DNA of 64,000 bases from Cupriavidus basilensis (GTDB taxonomy: Bacteria; Pseudomonadota; Gammaproteobacteria; Burkholderiales; Burkholderiaceae), in the NCBI RefSeq assembly GCF_000832305.1, contig NZ_CP010536.1, forward strand, positions 62,001 through 126,000, written 5' to 3'. Made by a program: the position numbers and the translations under genes. The notes under the pieces were generated by a model. The model did not search any database. It was not told the DNA's origin and was given only the letters and a program-made list of their open reading frames with translations. Below, one piece after another: positions 1 to 8,600 of the stretch. Positions within the stretch are counted from its first letter, which is position 1. Every line of letters starts with the position of its first letter.

Positions 1-58
1 ATTGGTGCATTCTCGGGGAACACAGCGAACCCTAAATACCCACTGCCATGAGGAAGAT

Positions 59-466
59 ATGGGACTTTTGCCAGAACCGTTCGAGCTGAAAGTGATGAAG
101 CTTGCTCTGCGAGGAGATGTGGCTTGGATTATGGGAATGCGAGATCAGCTGCCGTACCTGACAATTGCTGAGCGCAAGTCGACTGGTAGTGGCTTCACAA
201 CCGATTTCTGCTGTGCCCGTGCAGCTGTGACGGTTGTCGTCCCGCGTGCGGCAGACGGCCTACCTGTAAGGGAATATCCGCCGGCGGTCAATGCTCGACG
301 TCGTACCCCAACAGAAGGTCTCGTTAGCTTCATTGTGTGGCTGGGGCCTGATGGCAGGATTCGACAACTGGAAGCGTGTCCGTTGACGGACGATCAATGG
401 CCGGAGGATTTGTTCGAAGGCTTTTACGCGTTTCAAGACGATGTGGGAAATATAGTCGAAGACTAG
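59..466 (+). CDS. hypothetical protein, 135 aa
   Basis: I do not recognise this protein. The reading frame is open from the window edge, but the ATG at 59, preceded by a purine-rich AGGAAG at 51-56, is the most plausible start; TTG at 2 is an alternative and the gene could begin outside the window. It encodes an acidic soluble protein without a signal peptide or membrane segment, containing the segment GLVSFIVWLGPDGRIRQLE and an acidic C-terminus. Codon use is less GC-biased than in the genes downstream, which hints at accessory origin. The size and the decayed stretch behind it would fit an orphan immunity protein, but nothing in the sequence proves that. Confidence 0.5.
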   Translation: MGLLPEPFELKVMKLALRGDVAWIMGMRDQLPYLTIAERKSTGSGFTTDFCCARAAVTVVVPRAADGLPVREYPPAVNARRRTPTEGLVSFIVWLGPDGRIRQLEACPLTDDQWPEDLFEGFYAFQDDVGNIVED

Positions 467-949
467 GTTGGAACGTGGCGGGCGAGCGTACCCGCACTTG
501 CGCGGGCCAAAAACCGCGTCTGGGGCAAAAAACCACCGGCCGCCCCCGCGTCGGGGCGGTGACTGCCCGCTAGGCCATGCTGCGTTTAGGGTTGCGGGGT
601 GTCGCCAACGGCGGGTACGTCGGGTGCTGGATATGGTGCCATTGGCGGGGCCACAAGCGCGGTCGTCGCTCCGCTAGTTGGCAGGGCGCTGGGCGCCACG
701 ACCAATGTGGACCGTGATAGTGAGGTTCCCCTTCGCGCAACACCGACATCCCTGTATTCCCCAACTTTCCATGCTTCTGGTGCGGCAGCGCACCAGAACC
801 GTGCCGGGCGCACGTAACTGCGGCCTGCCATGGGCGTTTTCGGCCGCCATCGCGGCGCTTTCCATCCCTGGGTACCCCCAAAGTCACTGGCACGGTTGTT
901 GCGACGCAAAATTCAAGTAACTTGAATTTAGAGAAAGTCGCATGTAGTT
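467..949. other. intergenic stretch without a convincing gene
   Basis: No frame here has a credible gene. A short Gly/Ala-rich frame at about 599-817 on the + strand (GYGAIGGATSAVVAPLVGRA) resembles the low-complexity helical segments near the C-terminus of large filamentous surface proteins, so this may be gene debris, but that is weak. The last 60 bases hold the palindromic motifs listed separately. Confidence 0.4.
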
Positions 950-967
950 TTGCTCGAGTTACTTGAA
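909..967. promoter_or_regulatory. paired palindromic operator-like motif upstream of the liv-type operon
   Basis: A perfect inverted repeat, AAATTCAAG-TAA-CTTGAATTT, occupies 909-929. An 11-base part of it, TTCAAGTAACT (912-922), recurs inverted as AGTTACTTGAA at 957-967, 31-37 bases before the substrate-binding protein start. Two related sites about 45 bp apart are typical of cooperative repressor binding. The XRE-cupin regulator at the end of the cluster is the obvious candidate ligand sensor, but this link is inference. Confidence 0.6.
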
Positions 968-1003
968 TACCAACCGTTTGTCCACGTGTCGAAGGGGATG
1001 AGA

Positions 1004-2179
1004 GTGCGCAAGAAGAACACCGTAGTTGCCGCTGCCTTGTTGCTGGCCTCGGCCGGGTTGGCCGGGATGTCCGCGCCGGCTGCCGCCAAGGATGTCGTCA
1101 AGATTGCCTTCGTGGGCCCGCTGACTGGCGGCGTGTCGTCCATCGGCCTGGGCGGGCGCAACTCCGCCGACCTGGCGGTTCGCTTGCGCAATGCTGACCC
1201 GAAGTCGAAGTACACCTATGAGCTGGTCACGCAAGATGATGAGTGCCGCCCTAACGTGGGCGTGCAGGTGGCGACCAAGATCGCTGCCGACAAGAGCATC
1301 GTGGCGGGGGTGACGCATTTCTGTTCGGCCGTGGCAATGGGTACGGTTGGCGTGTACAACCGCTTTGGCATGCCGGCCGTGGTGTGGGGCGCCGTGTTGC
1401 CGGATGTCACTTACGGCAATAACTTCAAGGAGATCCATCGCGTCAACGGCACGATGATCAACCAGAGCGAGGTTGCGGCGAAGTTCATGACGGGCCTGGG
1501 CTACAAGAAGTGGGCGATCATCCATGACACCACCGATTACGGCAAAGGCCATAACAAGTACTTCAGCGAGTTCCTGAAAAAGGATGGCGGCACGGTGCTG
1601 GGTACGTTCGGCGTGACGGCCGACCAGCAGGATTTCACGACGGAGCTGACCAAGATCCGCGAGCTGAAGCCTGACGTTGTCTACTTTGGCGGCCTCACGC
1701 CGCTGGGCGTGCGTATCCGCACGCAGATGGAGAAGCTGGGCATCAAGGCGCAGTTCGAGGGGACCTCGGGCATCAAGTCCGATGCGTATATCCAGGGTAC
1801 GGGCAAGGAGCAGGCCGAGGGCTCGCTGGCCTTTATCGAGGGCGCGCCGTGGGAGAAGCTGCCCGGCGGCTTGTTCTTCGCGGGCAAGTACTCGCAGCAG
1901 AAGTACAGCGATCCGCCTGAGGCGTATGGCCCGTTTGCGTTTGCCGCGGCCAAGCTGATCATGGATGCGGTGGAGAAGGTGGGGCCGGATCGCAAGAAGG
2001 TGCGCGACACGCTCAATGCGACCAAGGATGCCGACACCATCATCGGCAAGGTGACGTTCGACGACCATCGCCAGAACATCGTGCCGCTGGTGACCAAGTA
2101 TGTGGTCGAGGATGGCAAGTGGGTGATCTGGGAGGACAGCACCTACGGCAAGGGCAAGAAGAAGCTCGCCGGCTTGTAA
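1004..2179 (+). CDS. ABC transporter periplasmic substrate-binding protein, LivK type
   Basis: Periplasmic receptor of a branched-chain-amino-acid-type (HAAT family) ABC importer; it would bind the substrate and deliver it to the permease pair encoded downstream. The N-terminus is a classic Sec signal (KKN, a hydrophobic Ala/Leu stretch, cleavage after APAAA), and the mature part opens with VVKIAFVGPLTGG, typical of Peripla_BP_6 proteins. GTG at 1004 is chosen because GAAGGGG (991-997) lies 6 bases upstream; ATG at 998 abuts that Shine-Dalgarno and is the alternative. First gene of a livKHMGF-amidase-carbamoylase cluster. The family also handles urea, short amides and aromatic acids, so leucine is not the assumed ligand here. 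Confidence 0.93.
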   Translation: MRKKNTVVAAALLLASAGLAGMSAPAAAKDVVKIAFVGPLTGGVSSIGLGGRNSADLAVRLRNADPKSKYTYELVTQDDECRPNVGVQVATKIAADKSIVAGVTHFCSAVAMGTVGVYNRFGMPAVVWGAVLPDVTYGNNFKEIHRVNGTMINQSEVAAKFMTGLGYKKWAIIHDTTDYGKGHNKYFSEFLKKDGGTVLGTFGVTADQQDFTTELTKIRELKPDVVYFGGLTPLGVRIRTQMEKLGIKAQFEGTSGIKSDAYIQGTGKEQAEGSLAFIEGAPWEKLPGGLFFAGKYSQQKYSDPPEAYGPFAFAAAKLIMDAVEKVGPDRKKVRDTLNATKDADTIIGKVTFDDHRQNIVPLVTKYVVEDGKWVIWEDSTYGKGKKKLAGL

Positions 2180-2220
2180 ATCACCGAAGCGTTAAACCAG
2201 GAAGGCACGATTCCACGGTC

Positions 2221-2257
2221 CCACGGGCCCGCGACCGCAAGGCGCGGCGGCCCGTGG
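2221..2257 (+). other. intercistronic hairpin between livK- and livH-type genes
   Basis: Perfect 9-bp arms CCACGGGCC (2221-2229) and GGCCCGTGG (2249-2257) enclose a 19-base GC-rich loop. There is no U-tract, so it is not an intrinsic terminator. Such hairpins behind binding-protein genes often stabilise the upstream message so that the receptor is made in excess over the membrane subunits; that role is inferred from position. Confidence 0.5.
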
Positions 2258-2310
2258 CCGAGTGCGCGTGGCGTCTGGCTTCTTGTCTGGATGGGGGAAA
2301 GGGGAACTCG

Positions 2311-3240
2311 ATGAGTGTGATTGGCCAATACGTCTTCAACGGTTTGATGCTCGGCATGATCTATGCCATGGTCGCCGTGGGATTTACGCTGTTTTTTGGC
2401 GTGCTGGATGTGATCAAGTTCTCGCACGGCGATACGCTGATGGTCGGCGCGTTTGCTGGCCTGGCGGCGTCTACCGGTGTGCTGATGCTCGACATCCAGT
2501 CGCCCTGGATCCGATTGCTGGCGGTGGTGCTGTGCGCGATCTGCGTGACGGGCCTGCTGGGCGCGGCGATTGCCAAATTCCTGATCCTGCCGCTGCGCAA
2601 GGCGGCACCGCTCAATACATTGCTGGCCACGCTGATGCTGGGCACGGTGATGCGCGAATCCGTGCGGCTGTTCTATCCCGATGGCTCCAACCCCAAGCCG
2701 TTTCCGGCGCTGCTGCCGACGGCTTCCATCGAGCTGGGCAGCTTGTCGCTGCGTGCCGATAACCTGATCCTGCTGGCTACCGGCATCGCCATCATCGTCG
2801 GCGTGCATCTGCTGATTACGCGTACCCGTTTCGGCATGGCGATCCGCGCGGTGGCGCAGGACGGCGAAACGGCACGGCTGATGGGCATCAACTTCGAGGC
2901 GGTGGTGCTGCTGACGTTCGCGCTGGGCTCGGGCATGGCCGCGCTGGCGGGCGTGATGAACGGGCTGTACTACAACGAGATCAATTTCAATGTGGGGCTG
3001 TTGCTTGGCGTGATCGGCTTTGCCGCGGCCATTCTCGGCGGGCTGGGGAACATCTACGGCGCCATCCTCGGCGGCTTCCTGTTTGCCGCGCTGCAGGTGC
3101 TTGGCAGCGCCACATTGCCTGCGCTGATTCCGGATATCCCGAGCGCGTACAAGGACGTCTTCGCTTTCGCCGTCGTCATCGTGCTGATGGCCTGGAAGCC
3201 GACCGGCCTGATCGCAGAAAAATCCAGTGAGCGGGTCTGA
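2311..3240 (+). CDS. livH: branched-chain amino acid-type ABC transporter permease, LivH family
   Basis: One of the two inner-membrane subunits of the importer. The 309-residue protein is hydrophobic throughout with about eight membrane segments. It starts with VFNGLMLGMIYAMVAVGFTL, characteristic of LivH, and carries the conserved GLGNIYGAILGGF segment near residues 245-260. ATG 2311 follows the purine tract GGGGGAAAGGGG at 2293-2304. It is followed after 4 bases by the LivM-type gene, with which it should form the transmembrane heterodimer. Confidence 0.93.
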   Translation: MSVIGQYVFNGLMLGMIYAMVAVGFTLFFGVLDVIKFSHGDTLMVGAFAGLAASTGVLMLDIQSPWIRLLAVVLCAICVTGLLGAAIAKFLILPLRKAAPLNTLLATLMLGTVMRESVRLFYPDGSNPKPFPALLPTASIELGSLSLRADNLILLATGIAIIVGVHLLITRTRFGMAIRAVAQDGETARLMGINFEAVVLLTFALGSGMAALAGVMNGLYYNEINFNVGLLLGVIGFAAAILGGLGNIYGAILGGFLFAALQVLGSATLPALIPDIPSAYKDVFAFAVVIVLMAWKPTGLIAEKSSERV

Positions 3241-3244
3241 CACC

Positions 3245-4429
3245 ATGAACACCTTGAACACCCCGAAGAATCACATCTCCAGCAGGCGTAATCCCGCCGT
3301 GGTGCTGGCGCTGGCCGGCATCGCGCTGACCGTCTACATGTGGTTGTTCCTGCATGCGGAGTCGCAGCTCAGCGTGGCCATCCTGCTGGCCGTTGCCATC
3401 GTGGCGGTCATTGCCGGACGGAAGCTGGGCGCCAACCGCGCGCTCGAGCAGGCCGGCGCCAGCCGCCCTGGCCTGGCCCGCTTGTGGGCGGTGGGCGGCA
3501 CGCTGGCGCTGATCGCCGCGTTCTACGATGCGCACTTCGCGCTGTTGATGATCTGCTCCGTGCTGCTGTACACCACGGCCTGCCTCGGCCTGACGCTGCA
3601 GTTTGGCTTCTCCGGCGTGGCCAACTTCGCGGGCGCGGCGTTCTTTGGCATTGGTAGTTATGCCACCGCCGTGATGGCCATGCACACCGGTATTCCGCAC
3701 TTGCTGATCATCGTCATCTCGGGCGTGATCGCGGCGCTGGTCGGCTCGATGCTGATCACGCCGGTGTTGCGCACGCGCGGGCACTATGCGGCCTTGGTGA
3801 CCATCGCCTTCGGCATCCTGTTCAAGACCTTCATCGAGGTCAACGACGTGCTGGGTGGGCCGCAAGGCCTGCAGGTGCCGGGCATGACCATCTTTGGTTA
3901 CGCGCTTAACGATGGCTTTACGGTGGCGGGTGTCGACGTGTCGTTCTACGTGAGCTATGCCTTGATCAGCTTGGGCATCTGTGCCGGCGTCTTTGCGACG
4001 GTAAAGGCGCTGGAGCGCTCGTGGGTGGGATTGAGCATGGACGTGGTGCGCACGGACGAGACGGCCGCCGCCACCTTCGGCTTGCATATCGCGCGCTGGA
4101 AGGTTGTGGCCTTCATGCTGGGCAATTTCTTCGCGGGCATCGCGGGCAGCATGTACGGGATGATCACCGGCTTCGTGGCGCCGAACAACTTCACGTTCTC
4201 GGATTCGCTGCTGATGCTATCGATCGTGATCCTGGGCGGGCTGGGCAATGCGGTCGGCCTGATTCCGGCGGCCATCATCGTGCTGGTGTTGCCGGAGAAG
4301 CTGCAGTTCATCCAGGAATACCGCTTTCTCTTCTACGCGGCGCTGGTGATCGCCATCCTGCTGTTCCGCCCCGACGGGCTGCTGCCGCGCAAGACGCGCT
4401 TGTTCTTTGGCCGGGAGACTTCGCGATGA
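3245..4429 (+). CDS. livM: branched-chain amino acid-type ABC transporter permease, LivM family
   Basis: Second membrane subunit, 394 residues. An unusually long N-terminal part (three hydrophobic segments before residue 110) precedes the LivM core, which begins around LTLQFGFSGVANFAGAAFFG. The cytoplasmic coupling region after VVRTDETAAATFG contacts the ATPases in this family, and the C-terminus has the usual LLFRPDGLLP. ATG 3245 is chosen since it lies 4 bases after livH and gives the normal start; its stop overlaps the ATG of the next gene (ATGA), indicating translational coupling. Confidence 0.93.
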   Translation: MNTLNTPKNHISSRRNPAVVLALAGIALTVYMWLFLHAESQLSVAILLAVAIVAVIAGRKLGANRALEQAGASRPGLARLWAVGGTLALIAAFYDAHFALLMICSVLLYTTACLGLTLQFGFSGVANFAGAAFFGIGSYATAVMAMHTGIPHLLIIVISGVIAALVGSMLITPVLRTRGHYAALVTIAFGILFKTFIEVNDVLGGPQGLQVPGMTIFGYALNDGFTVAGVDVSFYVSYALISLGICAGVFATVKALERSWVGLSMDVVRTDETAAATFGLHIARWKVVAFMLGNFFAGIAGSMYGMITGFVAPNNFTFSDSLLMLSIVILGGLGNAVGLIPAAIIVLVLPEKLQFIQEYRFLFYAALVIAILLFRPDGLLPRKTRLFFGRETSR

Positions 4430-5211
4430 GTGACAAGGCCATGATTGAAGTCAAGGGCCTGACCATGCGCTTCGGCGGCCTGACCGCGCTGGACAGCCTG
4501 GACATGACCATCCGCGAGGGCGAGATCCTCGGGCTGCTGGGCCCCAACGGATCCGGCAAGACGACCTTCTTCAATGTGCTGACCGGCCTGTACAAGGCGA
4601 GCAGCGGCACCATCAGCTACAACGGCGAGAACGTCATCGGCAAGACGCCACAGGACATCTACCGCAGCGGTGTGGCGCGGACCTTCCAGCGCTCGCGCTT
4701 GTCGTTGCCGCTCACGGTATTCGACAACATCGTCATCGGCGACTACCAGCACATGCAGCACGGGCTGGTGTTCAACCTGTTCCGGCGCAAGGCGTTTCGC
4801 GCGGAGTACGACGCCTATGTGGAGAAGGTAAAGGGGCTGCTGAATATCTTCAGCCCGCCGTTGGTGGCGCGGTTGTTCGAGCCCGTGGAGACCTTCACCA
4901 TGATCGACCGCCGCCGCATCGAGGTGTGCCGTGCGCTGATGAGCCAGCCGCGCCTGCTGTTGCTCGATGAGCCTTCGGCCGGCATGACGCATGACGAAAC
5001 GCATGCCCTGATGAGCGACATCCTGGATGTGCGCGGCAAGCTGCCCAACCTGTCGGTGGTGCTGATCGAGCACGAGATGAACGTGATCGAGCGCATTACC
5101 GACCGCTGCGTGGTGCTGAACTATGGCAAGAAGATCGCCGAGGGCACCTACACGGAAATCACCGCCGACGCCAATGTGCAGACCGCCTACCTTGGAGAGG
5201 AAGCCGCATGA
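4426..5211 (+). CDS. livG: ABC transporter ATP-binding protein, LivG family
   Basis: One of the two ATPases that power the importer, 261 residues. Walker A is GPNGSGKT at about residues 38-45, Walker B is LLLLDEPSAGM, and the switch histidine is in VLIEHEMNVI. The signature region reads ETFTMIDRRRIEVCRAL in place of the usual LSGGQ-type sequence, a common degeneracy in LivG-like subunits but worth noting. The start overlaps the livM stop by 4 bases and the stop overlaps the livF start by 4 bases, so the three are translated as a block. Confidence 0.93.
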   Translation: MSDKAMIEVKGLTMRFGGLTALDSLDMTIREGEILGLLGPNGSGKTTFFNVLTGLYKASSGTISYNGENVIGKTPQDIYRSGVARTFQRSRLSLPLTVFDNIVIGDYQHMQHGLVFNLFRRKAFRAEYDAYVEKVKGLLNIFSPPLVARLFEPVETFTMIDRRRIEVCRALMSQPRLLLLDEPSAGMTHDETHALMSDILDVRGKLPNLSVVLIEHEMNVIERITDRCVVLNYGKKIAEGTYTEITADANVQTAYLGEEAA

Positions 5212-5933
5212 GCACGCTCGATTCCCCCGGCACGCTCAGCGTGAAAGGGCTCACCACCGGGTATGACAAGGTCAACGTGCTGCATGACGTTTCCATCGAC
5301 GTGGCCCCTGGCAAGATCACCTGCATCCTCGGCGCCAATGGCGCGGGCAAGAGCACGCTGATTCGCGCCATCCTCGGCCTCACGCCGCCGCGCCAGGGCC
5401 AGGTCTTGTGGGATGGCAAGGACCTGGCTGGCGAGAAGACGCACAACATCATCGCTACCGGCATCGCTTGCATCCCGGAGGGGCGCAAGATCTTTCCGCG
5501 CATGACGGTGGCGGAGAACCTGGCGCTGGGTGCGTACCTGGAGACCGATGCGGCGCGCGTGCGCGATCGCCTGGCCAAGGTCTACGATATCTTTCCGCGC
5601 CTGAAGGAGCGGGCGACGCAGCTGGCGGGGACGATGTCGGGCGGTGAGCAGGCGATGGTGTCGATCGGCCGGGGCTTGATGGCGGAACCTAAGCTGCTGG
5701 TGATCGATGAGCCGTCGCTCGGGCTATCGCCGCTGTATGTGAAAGAGAACTTCAAGGTCATCAAGCAGATCAACGCACTGGGCATCACCGTGCTGCTGGT
5801 CGAGCAAAATGCGCGGCAGACGCTGGCCATTTCGCATTACGGCTACGTGCTGTCGCAAGGGCGCGTGGTGGCCCAGGGCACGGCCGAAGCGCTGGCCAGC
5901 AACGACGAAGTGCGCTCGGCGTATTTCGGCTGA
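5208..5933 (+). CDS. livF: ABC transporter ATP-binding protein, LivF family
   Basis: Partner ATPase of the importer, 241 residues, the usual LivF size. Walker A GANGAGKST, signature motif TMSGGEQAMVSIGRGLM (a variant of LSGGQ), Walker B LLVIDEPSLGLSP and switch region LLVEQNAR are all present, so this subunit can form a complete catalytic site with its own signature while LivG's is altered. ATG overlaps the livG stop (ATGA). It is followed after 12 bases by the amidase gene, so transport and hydrolysis are probably co-transcribed. Confidence 0.93.
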   Translation: MSTLDSPGTLSVKGLTTGYDKVNVLHDVSIDVAPGKITCILGANGAGKSTLIRAILGLTPPRQGQVLWDGKDLAGEKTHNIIATGIACIPEGRKIFPRMTVAENLALGAYLETDAARVRDRLAKVYDIFPRLKERATQLAGTMSGGEQAMVSIGRGLMAEPKLLVIDEPSLGLSPLYVKENFKVIKQINALGITVLLVEQNARQTLAISHYGYVLSQGRVVAQGTAEALASNDEVRSAYFG

Positions 5934-5945
5934 CGGAGAATAGGC

Positions 5946-7235
5946 ATGAACGATTTCCTGGCACTGCCGGCGCGTGAGCTGGCGGCACGCATGGCGCGGC
6001 GCGAACTCAGCGTGCAGGCATTGGTACGCGCGTACATCGCGCGCATCGACGCCGCCGAGGCCGGCATTCTGGCCTGGCAGCATTTCGATGGGGCGCAGGC
6101 ATTGCAGCAGGCACGGCAGCTGGATGCGGGGCCTGCCTTGGGCGCGTTGCACGGCTTGCCAATCGGCGTGAAGGACCTGATGGACACCGCCGACATGCCT
6201 ACCACCTATGGCTCGCCGATCTACGCCGGCCATCGGCCCGTCATGGACGCCGCCTGCGTGGCAATGGCGCGCGCCGCGGGTGCGGTGGTCATGGGCAAGA
6301 CCGTGACCACGGAGTTCGCTACGTTCCAGCCGGGTCCCACGCGCAACCCGCGCGCTCCCGCCGATGCCCCGCGCACGCCGGGCGGCTCGTCCAGCGGATC
6401 GGCGGCGGCGGTGGCTGCCGGCATGGTGCCGATCGCCTTCGGCACGCAGACTGCCGGCTCCATCATCCGTCCTGCCGCCTATTGCGGCGTGGTCGGCTAC
6501 AAGCCGACCTTTGGCACGCTGCCGTCGGCCGGCATCAAGTCACTCTCGCCCAGCCTGGATACCGTGGGCGTGCTGGCGCGCTGCGTCGACGATGCGGCCT
6601 TCTTCATCGGCGCGATGGCGCGCCTGCCGCTCACGCCGCCGCAGGCCGGGCAGGCGACGCGGCTGCGCGTTGGCATTTGCCGCACCCCGCATTGGGAGCG
6701 CGCGGGGGATGACAGCCGGCGTGCGCTGGACACGGCCGCGCGCTGGCTCGAGGGCCGTGGCGCCGTGTTGAGCGACCTGATCCTGCCCGCGCAATTCGAC
6801 GAACTGACGCAGGCCCAGATCGACATCATGGCGTATGAAGCCGCAGCCGCCTTCGCGCCGGAAATGCGCGCGCGGCCCGATGGTTTCAGCAGTGGCTTTG
6901 CCGCGTTGCTGGCGGCCGGCCGCGGCATCGACGGCAGCCGCTTCTTTGCCGCGCAGGCGCTTGCCGGTTCCGCACGCAGGGCCTTCGGGCAGATGTTCGA
7001 TTCCGTCGACATCGTCCTCGCGCCGAGCGCGCCGGGGGAGGCGCCGGCCGGCCTGGGCGCGACGGGCGATCCCATGTTCAACCGCATGTGGACGCTGCTT
7101 GGCAATCCCTGCGTCCATGTGCCTACCAGCACGGGTGCGCACGGCATGCCGGTGGGCGTGACGCTGATTGGCCCGTGCCGGGGCGATGCGCGCGTGCTTG
7201 CGGCTGCGCAGGCGCTTGAGCGCTGCGTGGCTTGA
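5946..7235 (+). CDS. amidase signature family hydrolase
   Basis: Cytoplasmic amide hydrolase (429 residues) of the amidase-signature family, which uses a Ser-cisSer-Lys triad. The lysine is in GLPIGVKDLMDTADMPTTYG (about residues 74-93), the Gly/Ser-rich core is GGSSSGSAAAVAAGMVP and the nucleophile serine lies in FGTQTAGSIIRPAAYCGV. A GGAG at 5935-5938 sits 7 bases before ATG. It follows livF directly and precedes an M20 hydrolase, so the natural substrate is probably an amide or carbamoylated compound brought in by the ABC system. Names such as AtzF, GatA or mandelamide hydrolase cannot be assigned from sequence alone. Confidence 0.9.
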   Translation: MNDFLALPARELAARMARRELSVQALVRAYIARIDAAEAGILAWQHFDGAQALQQARQLDAGPALGALHGLPIGVKDLMDTADMPTTYGSPIYAGHRPVMDAACVAMARAAGAVVMGKTVTTEFATFQPGPTRNPRAPADAPRTPGGSSSGSAAAVAAGMVPIAFGTQTAGSIIRPAAYCGVVGYKPTFGTLPSAGIKSLSPSLDTVGVLARCVDDAAFFIGAMARLPLTPPQAGQATRLRVGICRTPHWERAGDDSRRALDTAARWLEGRGAVLSDLILPAQFDELTQAQIDIMAYEAAAAFAPEMRARPDGFSSGFAALLAAGRGIDGSRFFAAQALAGSARRAFGQMFDSVDIVLAPSAPGEAPAGLGATGDPMFNRMWTLLGNPCVHVPTSTGAHGMPVGVTLIGPCRGDARVLAAAQALERCVA

Positions 7236-7275
7236 CGTGCGGTGATATGACCGATCCGAATACGAGGGGAATCCA

Positions 7276-8568
7276 TTGACTCAGCAAGATTCACTGGCGC
7301 GGCACGCGGCAGAACTGGCGCAGGACCATGTCAATAGCGGCCGCTTGCAGGCGGCCATTGCCGCGCTGGCGGCGTTTGGCGGTCGGGACGATGGCGGCGT
7401 CTCCCGCGAGACGCTGACCGATATCGACCTTGCCGCGCGGCGCTACCTGATCGAGCAGGCGCGCGCGCTGGGTTGCGAGGTGAGCACGGACGATTGCGCC
7501 AACCTGTTTTTCCGCCGCGCTGGCAAGGCGGACCTTCCGCCCGTGCTGACCGGCAGCCATGCCGACACGCAGCCGGTCGGGGGCAAGCTGGACGGCGCCT
7601 ACGGCGTGCTGGCGGGGCTCGAAGTCATCGCGGCCCTCAATGAAGCCGGCATCGAGACGCTGCGCCCGATCGAGGTGGTGGCCTGGACCAACGAGGAAGG
7701 CAGCCGCTTCGGGCCTGGGGCCATGGGGTCGAGCGCGTTTGTGGATCCGGCTTGCCTGCCGGCGTACCGTGCGTCGGTGGACGGCGCCAACATCCGCTTC
7801 GGCGATGCGCTGGACGCCGCGCTTGCCGCCACGGACGACGTGCCGCGCCGCCCGATGCAGCGGCCGATGTCGGCCTGCGTGGAGTTGCACATCGAGCAGG
7901 GCCCGGTGCTGGAGCGCGCGGCCGTGCCGCTGGGGGTGGTCACCGGCATCCAGAGCGTGCGGTGGTACCGCGTGGAATGCACTGGCGTGATGGCGCATGC
8001 GGGCACCACGCCCATGGACGAGCGCAGCGATGCCATGGCTACCGCCGTTGGCATTGCCCACCAGTTGTACGCCTACGCCGCTGCCGAGGCCGCCAGCCAG
8101 TTGCGGCTGACGCTGGGCCGCTGGCAGGTCGGCCCCAACTCCGTCAACACGATTCCGGGCAAGGTAGAATTCACGATAGATGTGCGCTGCGTGGACGAGG
8201 CAGTGCTGGCGCGTTTCGAGGCAACGCTGGATGCCATGATGGCGCAGGCTCGGCCGCGCCAGGGCGGCGTCACGTACCAATGTTTTTTCCGGCGCCCGCC
8301 AACGCACTTTCCCGCTGCCATGCTGAGCCTGATCGAGCGGGCCTGTGCGCGGGCCAGCGAGCAGGCATCGCAGGGCAAGCCGCTGCACCTCACATCCGGC
8401 GCGTTCCACGATGCCATGTACCTGGCGGAGCATTGCCCCACGGCCATGATTTTTGTGCCCAGCAAAGGTGGGATCAGCCATAACGCAGCAGAGGAAACAG
8501 CGCCGCACGAACTATTTCTTGGGGCGCAGGCGCTGGCCTATACGGTGGCCGCGCTGGCAAACCAATAG
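7276..8568 (+). CDS. M20 family Zn-dependent hydrolase, N-carbamoyl-L-amino-acid hydrolase / allantoate amidohydrolase type
   Basis: Binuclear metallohydrolase of the Hyd/AllC branch of M20, expected to remove a carbamoyl or ureido group from an N-carbamoyl amino acid or ureidoglycine-like compound. Metal ligands are visible in TGSHADTQP, LDGAYGVLAG, WTNEEGSRFGPG, HIEQGP and the C-terminal GGISHNAAEETAP; the dimerisation part contains GVMAHAGTTPMDERSDA. A TTG start at 7276 is set by GAGGGG at 7264-7269, 6 bases upstream, with no better ATG nearby. The 430-residue length is normal. It closes the liv-amidase gene series and is the only carbamoylase-like enzyme in the window, relevant to the hydantoinase cluster at 36-38 kb. 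Confidence 0.88.
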   Translation: MTQQDSLARHAAELAQDHVNSGRLQAAIAALAAFGGRDDGGVSRETLTDIDLAARRYLIEQARALGCEVSTDDCANLFFRRAGKADLPPVLTGSHADTQPVGGKLDGAYGVLAGLEVIAALNEAGIETLRPIEVVAWTNEEGSRFGPGAMGSSAFVDPACLPAYRASVDGANIRFGDALDAALAATDDVPRRPMQRPMSACVELHIEQGPVLERAAVPLGVVTGIQSVRWYRVECTGVMAHAGTTPMDERSDAMATAVGIAHQLYAYAAAEAASQLRLTLGRWQVGPNSVNTIPGKVEFTIDVRCVDEAVLARFEATLDAMMAQARPRQGGVTYQCFFRRPPTHFPAAMLSLIERACARASEQASQGKPLHLTSGAFHDAMYLAEHCPTAMIFVPSKGGISHNAAEETAPHELFLGAQALAYTVAALANQ

Positions 8569-8600
8569 CCCGGGTTCAGCCTGGGTTCTTCATCTTCAGC

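Noticed and set aside
599..817. Small + strand frame with a Gly/Ala-rich helix-like segment
   Set aside because: No Shine-Dalgarno, low complexity, and frames on both strands are open; kept only as possible debris.
959..2068. Long open frame on the - strand opposite the LivK-type gene (369 codons)
   Set aside because: Shadow of a GC-rich gene: His/Arg/Gln-rich composition without family motifs, fully inside a well-supported gene on the other strand. The same applies to the long antisense frames at 2143-3261, 3176-4087, 12468-14393 and 61103-62953.
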